Assembly (NCBI GenBank): GCA_963205265.1
Contig: CAUJJI010000046.1
Coordinates: 1 to 63,721 of the forward strand
From: Pseudomonadota bacterium
Lineage (GTDB): Bacteria > Pseudomonadota > Alphaproteobacteria > Sphingomonadales > Sphingomonadaceae
DNA length: 63,721 bases
Reading direction: 5' to 3'
In this document: positions 9,047-17,327 of the stretch, piece by piece
How the letters are laid out: each line of letters opens with the position of its first letter
Position numbering within the stretch: the stretch's first letter is position 1
The notes under the pieces: model-generated
Databases searched by the model: none
What the model was told of the DNA's origin: nothing
Seen by the model: the letters and a program-made list of their open reading frames with translations, nothing else
Position numbers and translations under genes: made by a program

Positions 9047-10201
9047 ATGACCCTGACTCTCGAACACGTCGTTGCTGGCGCGCGTGCCAAGACCGGCGGA
9101 TTGCCCGATCCGGACAGCGACTCCTGGCGCGAAGGGCTCGAGATCCTGCTGCACGACCATGCCCGCGAGAGCCGGCTGACCGAGCGCGGTTGGTCAAGCG
9201 TTCGGAGCCGCTACGTCGATTGCCTGGCCTCGCGCATGGTGGTGGACGATTGGCATCGCCGCCATCCAGATCTGGCCGAGACTCCGGTCGAACGGCCGGT
9301 CTTCATTCTCGGCATGCCGCGCACCGGCACGACGATGGTCAGCTATCTGTTGGAGTCCGACCCCGCTGTCCGCTCGATGCTGCGCTGGGAAGCCTACAAC
9401 CTGGCGCCGCCGGCCGCGCCTGGCGCTCTCAGAAGCGATCCCCGGTGCCTGGCCGAAGTGGCCAAGGACGAGGCCATACTGAAAGCTGCGGCCAAGGTCG
9501 CTGCGGCCCATTTCGAACCCGGCGACAGCCCGACCGAATGCGTCCACCTTGTCGCGCAGGATTTCCGGTCGCTGATGCTGGCCGTGGTGGCGACGACGCC
9601 GACCTACCACGACTGGCTGCTGTTCACCGACATGCAATCCGCCTTCGCCCACCGCAAGCGGGCACTCCAGATCCTGCAGTCGACCAATCCGGGGCGATGG
9701 GTTCTGAAGATGCCTTCGGATTCGCTGTTCGTGCGCCAGATCTTCAAGACTTTCCCCGACGCGCGCGTGATCTGGACACACCGCGATCCTTACGCCGCTG
9801 CTGCCTCTGCATTCGGCATGCGCGGCGCTTCGCGGCCGTTCTCCGAGATCGATGCGGGGGCCGATTACATGCGGCGGCACTTCCCGCTCCAGTTCGCGCT
9901 GCATCTGTCGCGCCCGCTGGAAGTCAGCCAGGAACGTCCGGCCGATTTCTATCACCTGTACTACGATACCCTTCTGGCCGATCCGCTCGCCGAAATGCGC
10001 CGCGTCTATGACTGGCTGGGCGATCCGTGGACCGCCGACAGCGAAGCCGGCATGCGCGGCTGGCTGGCGGGCAATCCGCAGAACAAGCATGGCCGGCATG
10101 TCTACTCGTTCGAAGACTGGGGCCTCACCCGCGAAGACATGGTGCCCTACTTTTCCGACTATCTGAAGGTCCACCCCGTGGCGCGCGGCACCGGGAAATG
10201 A
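9047..10201 (+). CDS. Sulfotransferase family protein
   Basis: A 384-residue cytosolic protein of the PAPS-dependent sulfotransferase superfamily (Sulfotransfer_3-like). The 5'-phosphosulfate-binding loop is seen as FILGMPRTGTTMV (about 87-99), and the 3'-phosphate-binding region as VIWTHRDPYAAAASAFGM (about 240). The ATG at 9047 is preferred over the adjacent GTG at 9044 because GGAAG lies four bases before it. It heads a plus-strand run with a dehydrogenase, an MFS carrier and glycosidases. Many relatives of this type in sphingomonads have no known acceptor, so the function is named only at family level. A second, more distant copy is at 59860. Confidence 0.85.
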   Translation: MTLTLEHVVAGARAKTGGLPDPDSDSWREGLEILLHDHARESRLTERGWSSVRSRYVDCLASRMVVDDWHRRHPDLAETPVERPVFILGMPRTGTTMVSYLLESDPAVRSMLRWEAYNLAPPAAPGALRSDPRCLAEVAKDEAILKAAAKVAAAHFEPGDSPTECVHLVAQDFRSLMLAVVATTPTYHDWLLFTDMQSAFAHRKRALQILQSTNPGRWVLKMPSDSLFVRQIFKTFPDARVIWTHRDPYAAAASAFGMRGASRPFSEIDAGADYMRRHFPLQFALHLSRPLEVSQERPADFYHLYYDTLLADPLAEMRRVYDWLGDPWTADSEAGMRGWLAGNPQNKHGRHVYSFEDWGLTREDMVPYFSDYLKVHPVARGTGK

Positions 10202-10325
10202 CTCGCGGGATGTTCGATCGACCCGGGAAAGTCGTCCTGGCGACGGGTGCCGACAGCGGCGACGTTCCGGTGGCCGATCACGGGCGCTCGGAAGTCGCTG
10301 CGAGCAAAACGCGAGGAGAACTGGA

Positions 10326-11168
10326 ATGACGCTGGCCGCCAAGTCGGTAACCTGCGGATTCATCGGGCTCGGCAGCCAGGGTGCGCCGATGGCACGACGG
10401 ATGATCGAGGCCGGTTACGACACCCTGCTTTGGGCGCGGCGAGAGGCCAGCCTGGAGCCATACCGCGACAGTGCCGCGCGCTATGCCGCAACGGTCGAGG
10501 AACTGGGGGCCCAGGCCGGACACGTCGGACTTTGCGTCGTCAACGACGACGACGTGCGCGAGATGGCCGCTCGCCTGCTGCCGGTCATGCGACCGGGCGC
10601 AGTGCTGGCAATCCATTCGACCATCCACCCGGACACCTGCCGCGCCGTCGCGGCCCAGGCTGCGGAACGGGGCATCCACGTTCTCGATGCGCCGGTCAGC
10701 GGCGGCTCGCCGGCAGCGGAGGCAGGCCAACTGACAGTCATGGTCGGCGGCGAACCGCAAGTGCTGGACCTCGCCCGCCCCGTGTTCGCAACCTTCGCAG
10801 GGCTGATCGTCCATCTCGGCGAGGTCGGGGCGGGCCAATATGTGAAGCTGATCAACAACTCCCTCTTCGTCGCGAACCTCGGGCTCGCCGACGCGGCGAT
10901 CGCCGCAGGCGAAACCCTGGGCATCGACCGGGACAGCCTCGTCGAACTGATCAAGGCCAGCAGCGGGCGGAGCTTTGCCTTCGAGGTGCGCGGCCGCATG
11001 GAAAGTCCAGCCGGGTTCAGACATGGAGGCGCTCTCCTGAAAAAGGACATAGGACTGCTGGGCGAGGTACTGGGAGCAGCCCACCCGGCGGCAGTCCGGC
11101 TGGCCCATGCCGCCGAGGGCTTTCTCCTCGCGGCGGCCGGGAACGCCACAAGTCCGAGCCAGTCATGA
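10326..11168 (+). CDS. NAD(P)-dependent beta-hydroxyacid dehydrogenase (HIBADH-like)
   Basis: A 280-residue protein of the 3-hydroxyisobutyrate/6-phosphogluconate dehydrogenase superfamily. The dinucleotide-binding motif is GFIGLGSQGAPMA (about 11-23), the substrate motif is DAPVSGGSPAAEAG (about 121-134), and the catalytic lysine is Lys174 in GQYVKLINN. The substrate is unknown; likely acids are C4-C6 beta-hydroxy acids. It overlaps the next gene (MFS) by 4 bases (ATGA), showing translational coupling. It is distinct in sequence from the GlxR-type paralogue at 18689. Confidence 0.85.
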   Translation: MTLAAKSVTCGFIGLGSQGAPMARRMIEAGYDTLLWARREASLEPYRDSAARYAATVEELGAQAGHVGLCVVNDDDVREMAARLLPVMRPGAVLAIHSTIHPDTCRAVAAQAAERGIHVLDAPVSGGSPAAEAGQLTVMVGGEPQVLDLARPVFATFAGLIVHLGEVGAGQYVKLINNSLFVANLGLADAAIAAGETLGIDRDSLVELIKASSGRSFAFEVRGRMESPAGFRHGGALLKKDIGLLGEVLGAAHPAAVRLAHAAEGFLLAAAGNATSPSQS

Positions 11169-12412
11169 AAAGCGGTGCGGGGCCATCCGACGGGGAATTT
11201 CGCGCCGGCTGGAAGCTGGTACTTGCCGCCTCCTTCGGCTTCTCGTTCTTTTCGGTGATGATGGCCGGTACCGGCCTGTTCATGCAGCCATTGGGCGAGG
11301 AGTTCGGCTGGAGCCGAACCCTGCTGTCGAGCGGCCCGTCGATCGCCACGGTCATGACCGCGATCCTAGGTCCGTTCTTCGGCGTCCTGATCGACCGCTA
11401 CGGCTCGCGCCGCCTCGCCCTGCCCGGCATCGTCGCGACGATGGCGGCGATCAGCGCCTTCAGCCTGCTAAATGGCGAGACATGGCAATGGATCGCGCTG
11501 TGGTTCGTCTTCGGGATTGTCTCGGTCTCGATCAAGTCGACAATCTGGACAGCGGCCGTAGTCGGCACTTTCGACCGGTCGCGAGGGCTCGCGCTGGGTC
11601 TGACGCTGTCGGGCACGGCAGTTGCCCAGTCGGTCGTGCCACCGCTCGGCAACCTGCTGATCACGGAGTTCGGCTGGCGACTGGCCTTCATCCTGCTCGG
11701 CGTCGGCTGGGGCGCGATCACACTGTTGCTCGCCTGGCTGTTCCTGCACGAAGCCCGAAGGGCAGGTCTGAACGTCACGGAAAGCACCCAGGCTCCGCCG
11801 CCTCCATCCGAGGGTCTGAGCGTTGGCGAGGCCTTGCGCGACCGCGCGCTGTGGCAGCTGGCGTTCTCCAACTTCCTCATCATGGCGCTGACCATGGGCC
11901 TGACCATCCACCTCTTCCCGATCCTGACGGAGGCCGGCGTCAGCCGCGAGAAGGCCGCACTGCTCACCGCGCTGTCCGGCATAGCCGGCATCATCGGAAA
12001 GCTGGTCACCGGCTACCTGCTCGACCGCTTCCGCCCCAATCTGGTCGGCGGCATCACGCTCGGGGCAGCGGCCGCCGCCTTTGCCTTGCTGATCGACGGC
12101 ATCGCTTCACCTGTGCTCATCGTTATCGCCCTGCTGATCAATGGCTATGCGGCCGGCACCAAGACCCACATCACCGGCTATCTCACGGCGGGCTATGCGG
12201 GAATGCGCAATTTCGGAGCGATCTATGGCTTCATGTCCGCACTGATGTCGCTGGCATCGGGCGTTGGCCCGCTGCTGGCGGGCGCGACTTATGACCGATC
12301 GGGCGGCTACGGGCCATTCCTGATCGCCGGGTCGATCGGCTGCGTCGTCGGCGGCCTTCTCATGATCTTGATGCCACCCGTCCGCGATTGGTCGGGAAGG
12401 AAGACAGGCTGA
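11165..12412 (+). CDS. MFS transporter (monocarboxylate-porter-like)
   Basis: A 415-residue inner-membrane carrier with about twelve hydrophobic segments and a hydrophilic central loop near residues 200-220. EEFGWSRTLLS between helices 1 and 2 and the DRYGSRRLALPG loop after helix 2 are typical of the MFS branch that carries carboxylates. The ATG overlaps the stop of the preceding dehydrogenase. It lies in a glycosidase operon, so an organic or sugar acid is the likely cargo. This is inferred from context; no substrate residue is diagnostic. Confidence 0.85.
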   Translation: MKSGAGPSDGEFRAGWKLVLAASFGFSFFSVMMAGTGLFMQPLGEEFGWSRTLLSSGPSIATVMTAILGPFFGVLIDRYGSRRLALPGIVATMAAISAFSLLNGETWQWIALWFVFGIVSVSIKSTIWTAAVVGTFDRSRGLALGLTLSGTAVAQSVVPPLGNLLITEFGWRLAFILLGVGWGAITLLLAWLFLHEARRAGLNVTESTQAPPPPSEGLSVGEALRDRALWQLAFSNFLIMALTMGLTIHLFPILTEAGVSREKAALLTALSGIAGIIGKLVTGYLLDRFRPNLVGGITLGAAAAAFALLIDGIASPVLIVIALLINGYAAGTKTHITGYLTAGYAGMRNFGAIYGFMSALMSLASGVGPLLAGATYDRSGGYGPFLIAGSIGCVVGGLLMILMPPVRDWSGRKTG

Positions 12413-12454
12413 CCTGAGTTTCCCGGGTGGAGTGCAATTGGAAAGGACGACAGA

Positions 12455-14035
12455 ATGAACGCCTTCAATCACGCCTGCTCGATCGCGTTGGCGAGTGCCC
12501 TGGTGTGGCTGGCCGCTCCCGTTCGGGGCCAGCCCCTAGACGAAACGGGAGGAGGCATGGCGGCCGAATCCGTGCCCGCTGCCCCTGCCCCGATGCGGCC
12601 GGCAACCGTGACGGTCGACTTCGGAACGTCTCGCGGAACCCTCCTGCGGACCGAACGCTACAACAACCTCACCCGCGCTTTCCGCTTTGTCGACCAGCGC
12701 GATGCCGACGTGCAGTTCTACAACGAACAGGGTCTGCACGGAGCGATCTACCGCACCTGGATCATCGTCGAGGACATCTACGACTTCGAGAAGGGAACCT
12801 ACAACTGGGAGGGAATCGACGACTATCTTGCCGACGTCAGCCGGATGTCGGATGAACTTCTCGTCGTTCTGGATACCCGCGCATCGATGGGGAAGCTGGG
12901 TCGCACGCCGGAACAGATCCGCGCGCCGATCAAGACCATCCTTCGCGCCATCAAGGAGCGGCATCCGCAGATCCGTTATATCGAGCCGTTCAACGAGCCG
13001 GATCACAACCTGCGCCAGTACATGTCGCCCGAGCGCCTGTATGATTACTACCGGGTCTATTATCAGGTCCTCAACGAGGTGAACCGCGAGCTTTCGCCCG
13101 CCAAGCCGCTGCTCATCGGAGGCCCGGTCACGGGCTCATGCGGCAGCCCCTGGGCGCCGTCGGGGCCGAACAATGTCGGCTGGATTCCGAAGTTCCTCGA
13201 TGCCTATGCCGCCGATCCCGATCCGGCCAAGCGGCTCGATTTCCTCTCGTACCACGCTTACGGCTTCTTCAAGAACCAAAGGAACTGCAGCGAATACCAA
13301 CCACTCCGGAACAATCCGAGCGAGCTTGCCGAGCAGCGCGCGCGTACCGACGAGGAGCTGCGCCGCCGTGGCCTGGACGTGAACATTCCCAGCTTCATCA
13401 CCGAAACGGGCGGCTATCCGGGACCGTCCTACGACAACAAGCTCGACGCGCGGCCGGATTACCTGCGGCAGGCCGCGACCATGGCTTCCTACATGTACTG
13501 GTATCTGGAGAACCCGAAGGACATTCCCTTCAACTGGGCGTTGCGACACGCCAGCGAGGAACGCAAGGACCAGCTGATCACGCGCGGCGGGGCAGACCGG
13601 AAGACCATCCAGACGCGCACCTTCTCGCCCTACGGCAATCAGATGCTGATGTTTTCGAAGCTGAAGGCAGAACGGGTCGCCGCGACATCGTCCGCGCTCC
13701 AGGCAGGCAAGGGCGTCTATGCCATCGCCACGAGGGACGGCACGGGCGCAGCAATCGTGGTCTGGAACTACCAGCAAACCGGCTACCAGCCCTACCGCGT
13801 GACCATCGACATCGGTCGTCTGCCGCAGGAACTGCGCGGCAAGCCCTTGCGCCAGCGCATGTTCCGGATCGACGACAAGGTGAGCAACTACTGGTCGAAC
13901 CCCGAAGCGGCGAACCTGCAAATGGTGTCCGAAAAGCGGATCCGGCCGCGTGTCCCGCATAAGGTCACGGTTGAACTGACGCCGAATGCATTGCAGCTTG
14001 TCACGCTCGAGCCGCTGCCATCGGCGAACAAGTAA
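12455..14035 (+). CDS. Secreted GH39-like glycoside hydrolase
   Basis: A 526-residue protein with an N-terminal signal peptide (about 1-26) and a TIM-barrel region like clan GH-A enzymes, closest in pattern to GH39 (beta-xylosidase/alpha-iduronidase). The proposed acid/base is Glu181 in EPFNEPDH, and the proposed nucleophile is Glu317 in FITETGGYPG. A C-terminal beta-sandwich-like part follows (RQRMFRIDDKVSNYW). Family and substrate are inferred from these motifs only. Its 3' end is copied, in decayed form, about 350 bases downstream. It sits 42 bases after the MFS gene in the same orientation. Confidence 0.7.
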   Translation: MNAFNHACSIALASALVWLAAPVRGQPLDETGGGMAAESVPAAPAPMRPATVTVDFGTSRGTLLRTERYNNLTRAFRFVDQRDADVQFYNEQGLHGAIYRTWIIVEDIYDFEKGTYNWEGIDDYLADVSRMSDELLVVLDTRASMGKLGRTPEQIRAPIKTILRAIKERHPQIRYIEPFNEPDHNLRQYMSPERLYDYYRVYYQVLNEVNRELSPAKPLLIGGPVTGSCGSPWAPSGPNNVGWIPKFLDAYAADPDPAKRLDFLSYHAYGFFKNQRNCSEYQPLRNNPSELAEQRARTDEELRRRGLDVNIPSFITETGGYPGPSYDNKLDARPDYLRQAATMASYMYWYLENPKDIPFNWALRHASEERKDQLITRGGADRKTIQTRTFSPYGNQMLMFSKLKAERVAATSSALQAGKGVYAIATRDGTGAAIVVWNYQQTGYQPYRVTIDIGRLPQELRGKPLRQRMFRIDDKVSNYWSNPEAANLQMVSEKRIRPRVPHKVTVELTPNALQLVTLEPLPSANK

Positions 14036-14384
14036 GCAATCGGCAGTGCCGAACTGCACGAAGCCACGGTGCTCGTAGGCGGCAAGGTGGGCGGCAACCG
14101 GCTGAGATCGCCGGGCGAGAGTCACCGCTCGCCTGTACGATCATCGTCCTGTGGAAAACAGTCTTTACCACCAAGGGGCAAACTGGTCGCAAAAGGGGCT
14201 CGGTGCGCGAGTACAAGCGCAGATTTCGGGCGGGCCTATGCTCGCGATCGGGTCGAATCCGCGGTGTCCGCATCGTGGCCCAGCTTTCCAAACCAAAAAG
14301 ACGGCGACTGTCACCTTCACGCTTTCCAACCCATGCGCGAAGTGGTATGTTTATTTTACCACTCAGCTAATGCCGGGCCCGGGC
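14036..14384. other. Noncoding stretch between two glycosidase genes
   Basis: Several short open frames cross this region but none resembles a known protein. It is probably eroded sequence left by loss of the second GH39-like copy, whose recognisable tail starts at about 14385. Confidence 0.4.
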
Positions 14385-14613
14385 GCCGCGATCTTCGCAG
14401 CGCCTTGCGCGCGGGTCCTGCAAGGTTCTGCGCCAGCACATGTACCGGATCGACAACAAGGTGAGATAATGCCGGGCCACCTCGCATACGGCCAACCTGC
14501 AAGTCATATCGGACACAACACCTCGCCGGCGCGCGACCGCACCCTAGCCGTCGCTCTTGCACCCGCCGCCCTTCAGCCTGTCGTGCTGGAACCGGCAGAC
14601 AACACCCCTTCAA
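14385..14613 (+). pseudogene. Decayed 3' end of a second GH39-like gene
   Basis: One frame reads LRQHMYRIDNKVR, a stop codon (TAA), then TANLQVISD. The intact neighbour reads LRQRMFRIDDKVSNYWSNPEAANLQ, with exactly the same spacing. After a frame change the remnant continues ALAPAALQPVVLEP, matching ELTPNALQLVTLEP of the neighbour. The DNA is visibly related to 13815-14020 through the end of the intact gene. The rest of the copy is gone. This is a tandem-duplicate remnant with at least one stop and one frameshift. Confidence 0.8.
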
Positions 14614-14634
14614 ACAGATAAGTGGACCGACAGC

Positions 14635-16200
14635 ATGAACAGCATTCTTGCCAGGCTCATGGCCGCTACCGCGCTCCTCGCCGTGCCGGCAGCAGTCATC
14701 AAGGCCAGCCCGCCCGACGAAAGTATCGTCATTCGCGCCAAGGCAATGCCCTACGTGCGTACGATGGACGAGCGCTTCCAGTCCTACCAGATCGGCTTTT
14801 CCCACCTGACCGGCGGCGAGACGTGGAAGTCGTTCGATGCGCTTGGCGGCCAGCCCGGCAAGTCGATCGCCGACGTGCGAGAGGCGCGCGCGCCGACCGA
14901 CCTGACCAACCGGCGGCTGCGTAATCTGACTTCGGCACTCGCCCCGTTCTACCTCCGCTACAGCGGCACGACAGCGAACAACGTCTGGTTCCAGGACGAC
15001 GACGGTGCGGCAACCGCGCCACCGCCCGGCTTCAAGGTCGTGCTCACCCGCCAGCGCTGGCGCGAGGCGCTGGACTTTGCCGCGGCGGTGAATGCCAAGG
15101 TCGTGACCTCTTTCACCATCTCGCACGGCGTGCGCGATGCCCACCACAACTGGACGACGCGCGTCGCCGCGCCGTGGATGGCTTTCACGCGTTCGATCGG
15201 AGGCGCCATCTACGCTGCCGAGCTCTACAACGAGCCCAATGCCCCCGAATATCCGGAACTGCCCAAAGGCTACAGCGTCGAGCAGTACGGACGTGACTAT
15301 GCCACTTTCGCGGGCTTCATGGCGCAGGCGGCGCCGCAGGTGAAGCTAGCTGGACCAGGCAATGCGACACTGGGAATTCCGGGCGTCGAATCGATCATGA
15401 AGCCTACCCCCGAAGACTATGCAAAGGCCGAGCCCAAGCCCCGGTTCGGCATCTTCTCCTACCACTTCTATCCGGTGCTCTCGCAGCGCTGCGCCCCGGC
15501 CACTTCGCCGCAGAGCATCACCGCCGACAAGGCGCTGGACCCCGAATTCCTCGCCCGGCCCGACCGCCAGTTCCAGTCGATCAAGGCCCTGCGCGACGCC
15601 CATGCCCCGGGTGCGCCGATCTGGCTGACCGAAACCGGTGGGGCCGCGTGCGGCGGCCTGCAGTGGCAGCAGACCTTCCTCGACATGGCGCGCTACCTCG
15701 ATACCCACGCGCGACTGGCGAAGCAGGGGCTCGACGCGATCTTCACCCATGCGCTCATCAGCGGCAGCAACGGAGTGATCGACGAAAAGACCTTCCAGCC
15801 CAACGCCAGCTACTGGGCGGCAGTGCTGTGGCGGCGACTGATGGGCACGCGCGTGCTCGATGCCGGCCCGCAGCGCCAAGGCCTGCACCTTTACGCCCAC
15901 TGCCTGCGCGGGGTGCCGGGAGGCGTCGCGGTGCTTGCTCTCAATCTGGAAGACAAGCCGAAGCAGTTGCGCGTTCACGGCCGCGCCGAAGCCTATGTCC
16001 TCACCGCACCGGAGCCCCTGAGCCGCACCGTACTGCTCAACGGGCAGGCGCTTGCCCTATCGGCCGACGATCGCCTGCCGGCCATGCGCCCGGTCCGAAT
16101 GCCCGACGGCAATGTGGCGCTGCCTGCGCTCGCCAATACCTTCATTGCATTGCCGAAGGCTGGACATCCCGGCTGCCGCAAGCGGGAACCAACCTCGTGA
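14635..16200 (+). CDS. GH79-like beta-glucuronidase (heparanase fold), exported
   Basis: A 521-residue protein with a signal peptide (about 1-25), a TIM barrel and a C-terminal beta-sandwich. The proposed acid/base is Glu200 in AAELYNEPNAP and the proposed nucleophile Glu333 in WLTETGGAACGG, both in the GH79 arrangement. GH79 enzymes remove glucuronic or 4-O-methylglucuronic acid from glycans or glycosides, which fits the glucuronate pathway at 40-48 kb. It is clearly paralogous to the lipoprotein at 41840-43354. The ATG at 14635 gives a proper signal peptide. Its stop overlaps the GTG of the next gene (GTGA). The exact sugar linkage is unknown. Confidence 0.8.
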   Translation: MNSILARLMAATALLAVPAAVIKASPPDESIVIRAKAMPYVRTMDERFQSYQIGFSHLTGGETWKSFDALGGQPGKSIADVREARAPTDLTNRRLRNLTSALAPFYLRYSGTTANNVWFQDDDGAATAPPPGFKVVLTRQRWREALDFAAAVNAKVVTSFTISHGVRDAHHNWTTRVAAPWMAFTRSIGGAIYAAELYNEPNAPEYPELPKGYSVEQYGRDYATFAGFMAQAAPQVKLAGPGNATLGIPGVESIMKPTPEDYAKAEPKPRFGIFSYHFYPVLSQRCAPATSPQSITADKALDPEFLARPDRQFQSIKALRDAHAPGAPIWLTETGGAACGGLQWQQTFLDMARYLDTHARLAKQGLDAIFTHALISGSNGVIDEKTFQPNASYWAAVLWRRLMGTRVLDAGPQRQGLHLYAHCLRGVPGGVAVLALNLEDKPKQLRVHGRAEAYVLTAPEPLSRTVLLNGQALALSADDRLPAMRPVRMPDGNVALPALANTFIALPKAGHPGCRKREPTS

Positions 16201-17252
16201 GGCGCATCCTTGCCTTCATCGCCACCGGCTGGCTCTCTGGCTCGGCCGCTATCGCCCAGCCCGCGATCCCGACCATGGTCGCGCCGTCCGGCAACATCGA
16301 AGCGACGCTCTCTGCCGATTACCAGCGGCTGACGTCCTTTGGCGAGAGACCGTCCTGGTCGCCAGACGGCAAGCGCATCGCCTTCATGGAGAAGAGCTTC
16401 GGCGACGCCTATGAGATCGATCTTGCCACGCGGCGCATCCGCCTGCTCACGCACTATCCCCATGCCGGCTTCCTGCGCGTGCAGTTCCTGCCCAACGGGG
16501 ATTACCTTCTGATTGGCGCGCGGGACTTCACCGACCTGGACCGCACGCGGTACTACGATCAGGAATTCTGGCTCCTGAAATCCGACCTGAGCGCGCTCCC
16601 GGTCCCGCTCGGCCAGAAGGTGTCGGAAGGCGTCGCCATCTCGCGCCGGTCGCTGCGGATCGCCTGGGCCAACGACTTCCGCACCTCGCCCGATGCCCTG
16701 CCAGAGGGAGAATGCGCGATCTACGTGGGCGACATCGCTACCGGTACGGCCGGGCCGCAGATTGCCAACAAGCGCGAAGTCGTGAGGATAAAGGGCAAGG
16801 GCTGCCGCATGGAGGCCCAGGACTTCCGCGACGGCGATCGAGAGCTGATCTACATTGTCTACCGCGACACTGCGACTGTCCGTCTGGCCGACGTCTTCGG
16901 CGTCGACCTCGCGACCGGCCGGCGGACCACCTACCGCCAGCTCGAGGAGGAGTACAACGAGGCCGAAGGAATCTTTCCGGACGGTCAGCATGTCCTTGTC
17001 GAATCCGACCGTGGCCAGAACAAGCCGCGGGGCTCCAAGACTCTCGACATCTGGAAGCTCAGGCTTCAACCGCAGAGCAGCGATTTCGCGCGGATCACCC
17101 GCTTCGGCGACTTGCCCGGCTACAAGGCCACGAACCCGGTAGTGAGCCCCGATGGGGCGTCGATCGCCTTCCAGGAGGGATGGACCACCGATATAGCAGG
17201 CTCGGGACATGGGCTGTTCCTCCTCAAGCTGCCGATCGGCTCGAAGCGATAA
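16197..17252 (+). CDS. Secreted TolB-like beta-propeller protein
   Basis: A 351-residue protein with a signal peptide ending near AIAQ (about residue 21) and repeated PD40/TolB-like blades such as PSWSPDGKRIAFME, EGIFPDGQHVLVESD and NPVVSPDGASIAFQEG. The GTG start at 16197 overlaps the preceding stop, so it is translationally coupled to the GH79-like gene. It could be a carbohydrate-binding or lyase-like propeller (some oligogalacturonate lyases share this fold), but no catalytic set was identified. The tight coupling argues for a role in handling the same glycan. Confidence 0.7.
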   Translation: MRRILAFIATGWLSGSAAIAQPAIPTMVAPSGNIEATLSADYQRLTSFGERPSWSPDGKRIAFMEKSFGDAYEIDLATRRIRLLTHYPHAGFLRVQFLPNGDYLLIGARDFTDLDRTRYYDQEFWLLKSDLSALPVPLGQKVSEGVAISRRSLRIAWANDFRTSPDALPEGECAIYVGDIATGTAGPQIANKREVVRIKGKGCRMEAQDFRDGDRELIYIVYRDTATVRLADVFGVDLATGRRTTYRQLEEEYNEAEGIFPDGQHVLVESDRGQNKPRGSKTLDIWKLRLQPQSSDFARITRFGDLPGYKATNPVVSPDGASIAFQEGWTTDIAGSGHGLFLLKLPIGSKR

Positions 17253-17327
17253 TGCCCGCGTCGTGGAAGCACTCCGTGATCGCCGCGTCCCTACAGCGCT
17301 CGGGTCGGTCAGGCTGAAGAGGTAGGC

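Noticed and set aside
10247..11164. Open extension upstream of the MFS gene at 11165
   Set aside because: It runs out of frame through the HIBADH-like gene; the ATGA overlap at 11165 gives a normal membrane-protein start.
14151..14621. Plus-strand open frame of 156 codons between the GH39-like and GH79-like genes
   Set aside because: Only its last part resembles anything, and that part is the frameshifted tail of the GH39-like remnant. It is not an independent gene.
17304..17318. Partial match to the shared operator (GTCGGTCAGGCTGAA)
   Set aside because: It matches only 10 of 15 positions, has no symmetric right arm and lies inside an operon just before a ribosome-binding site.
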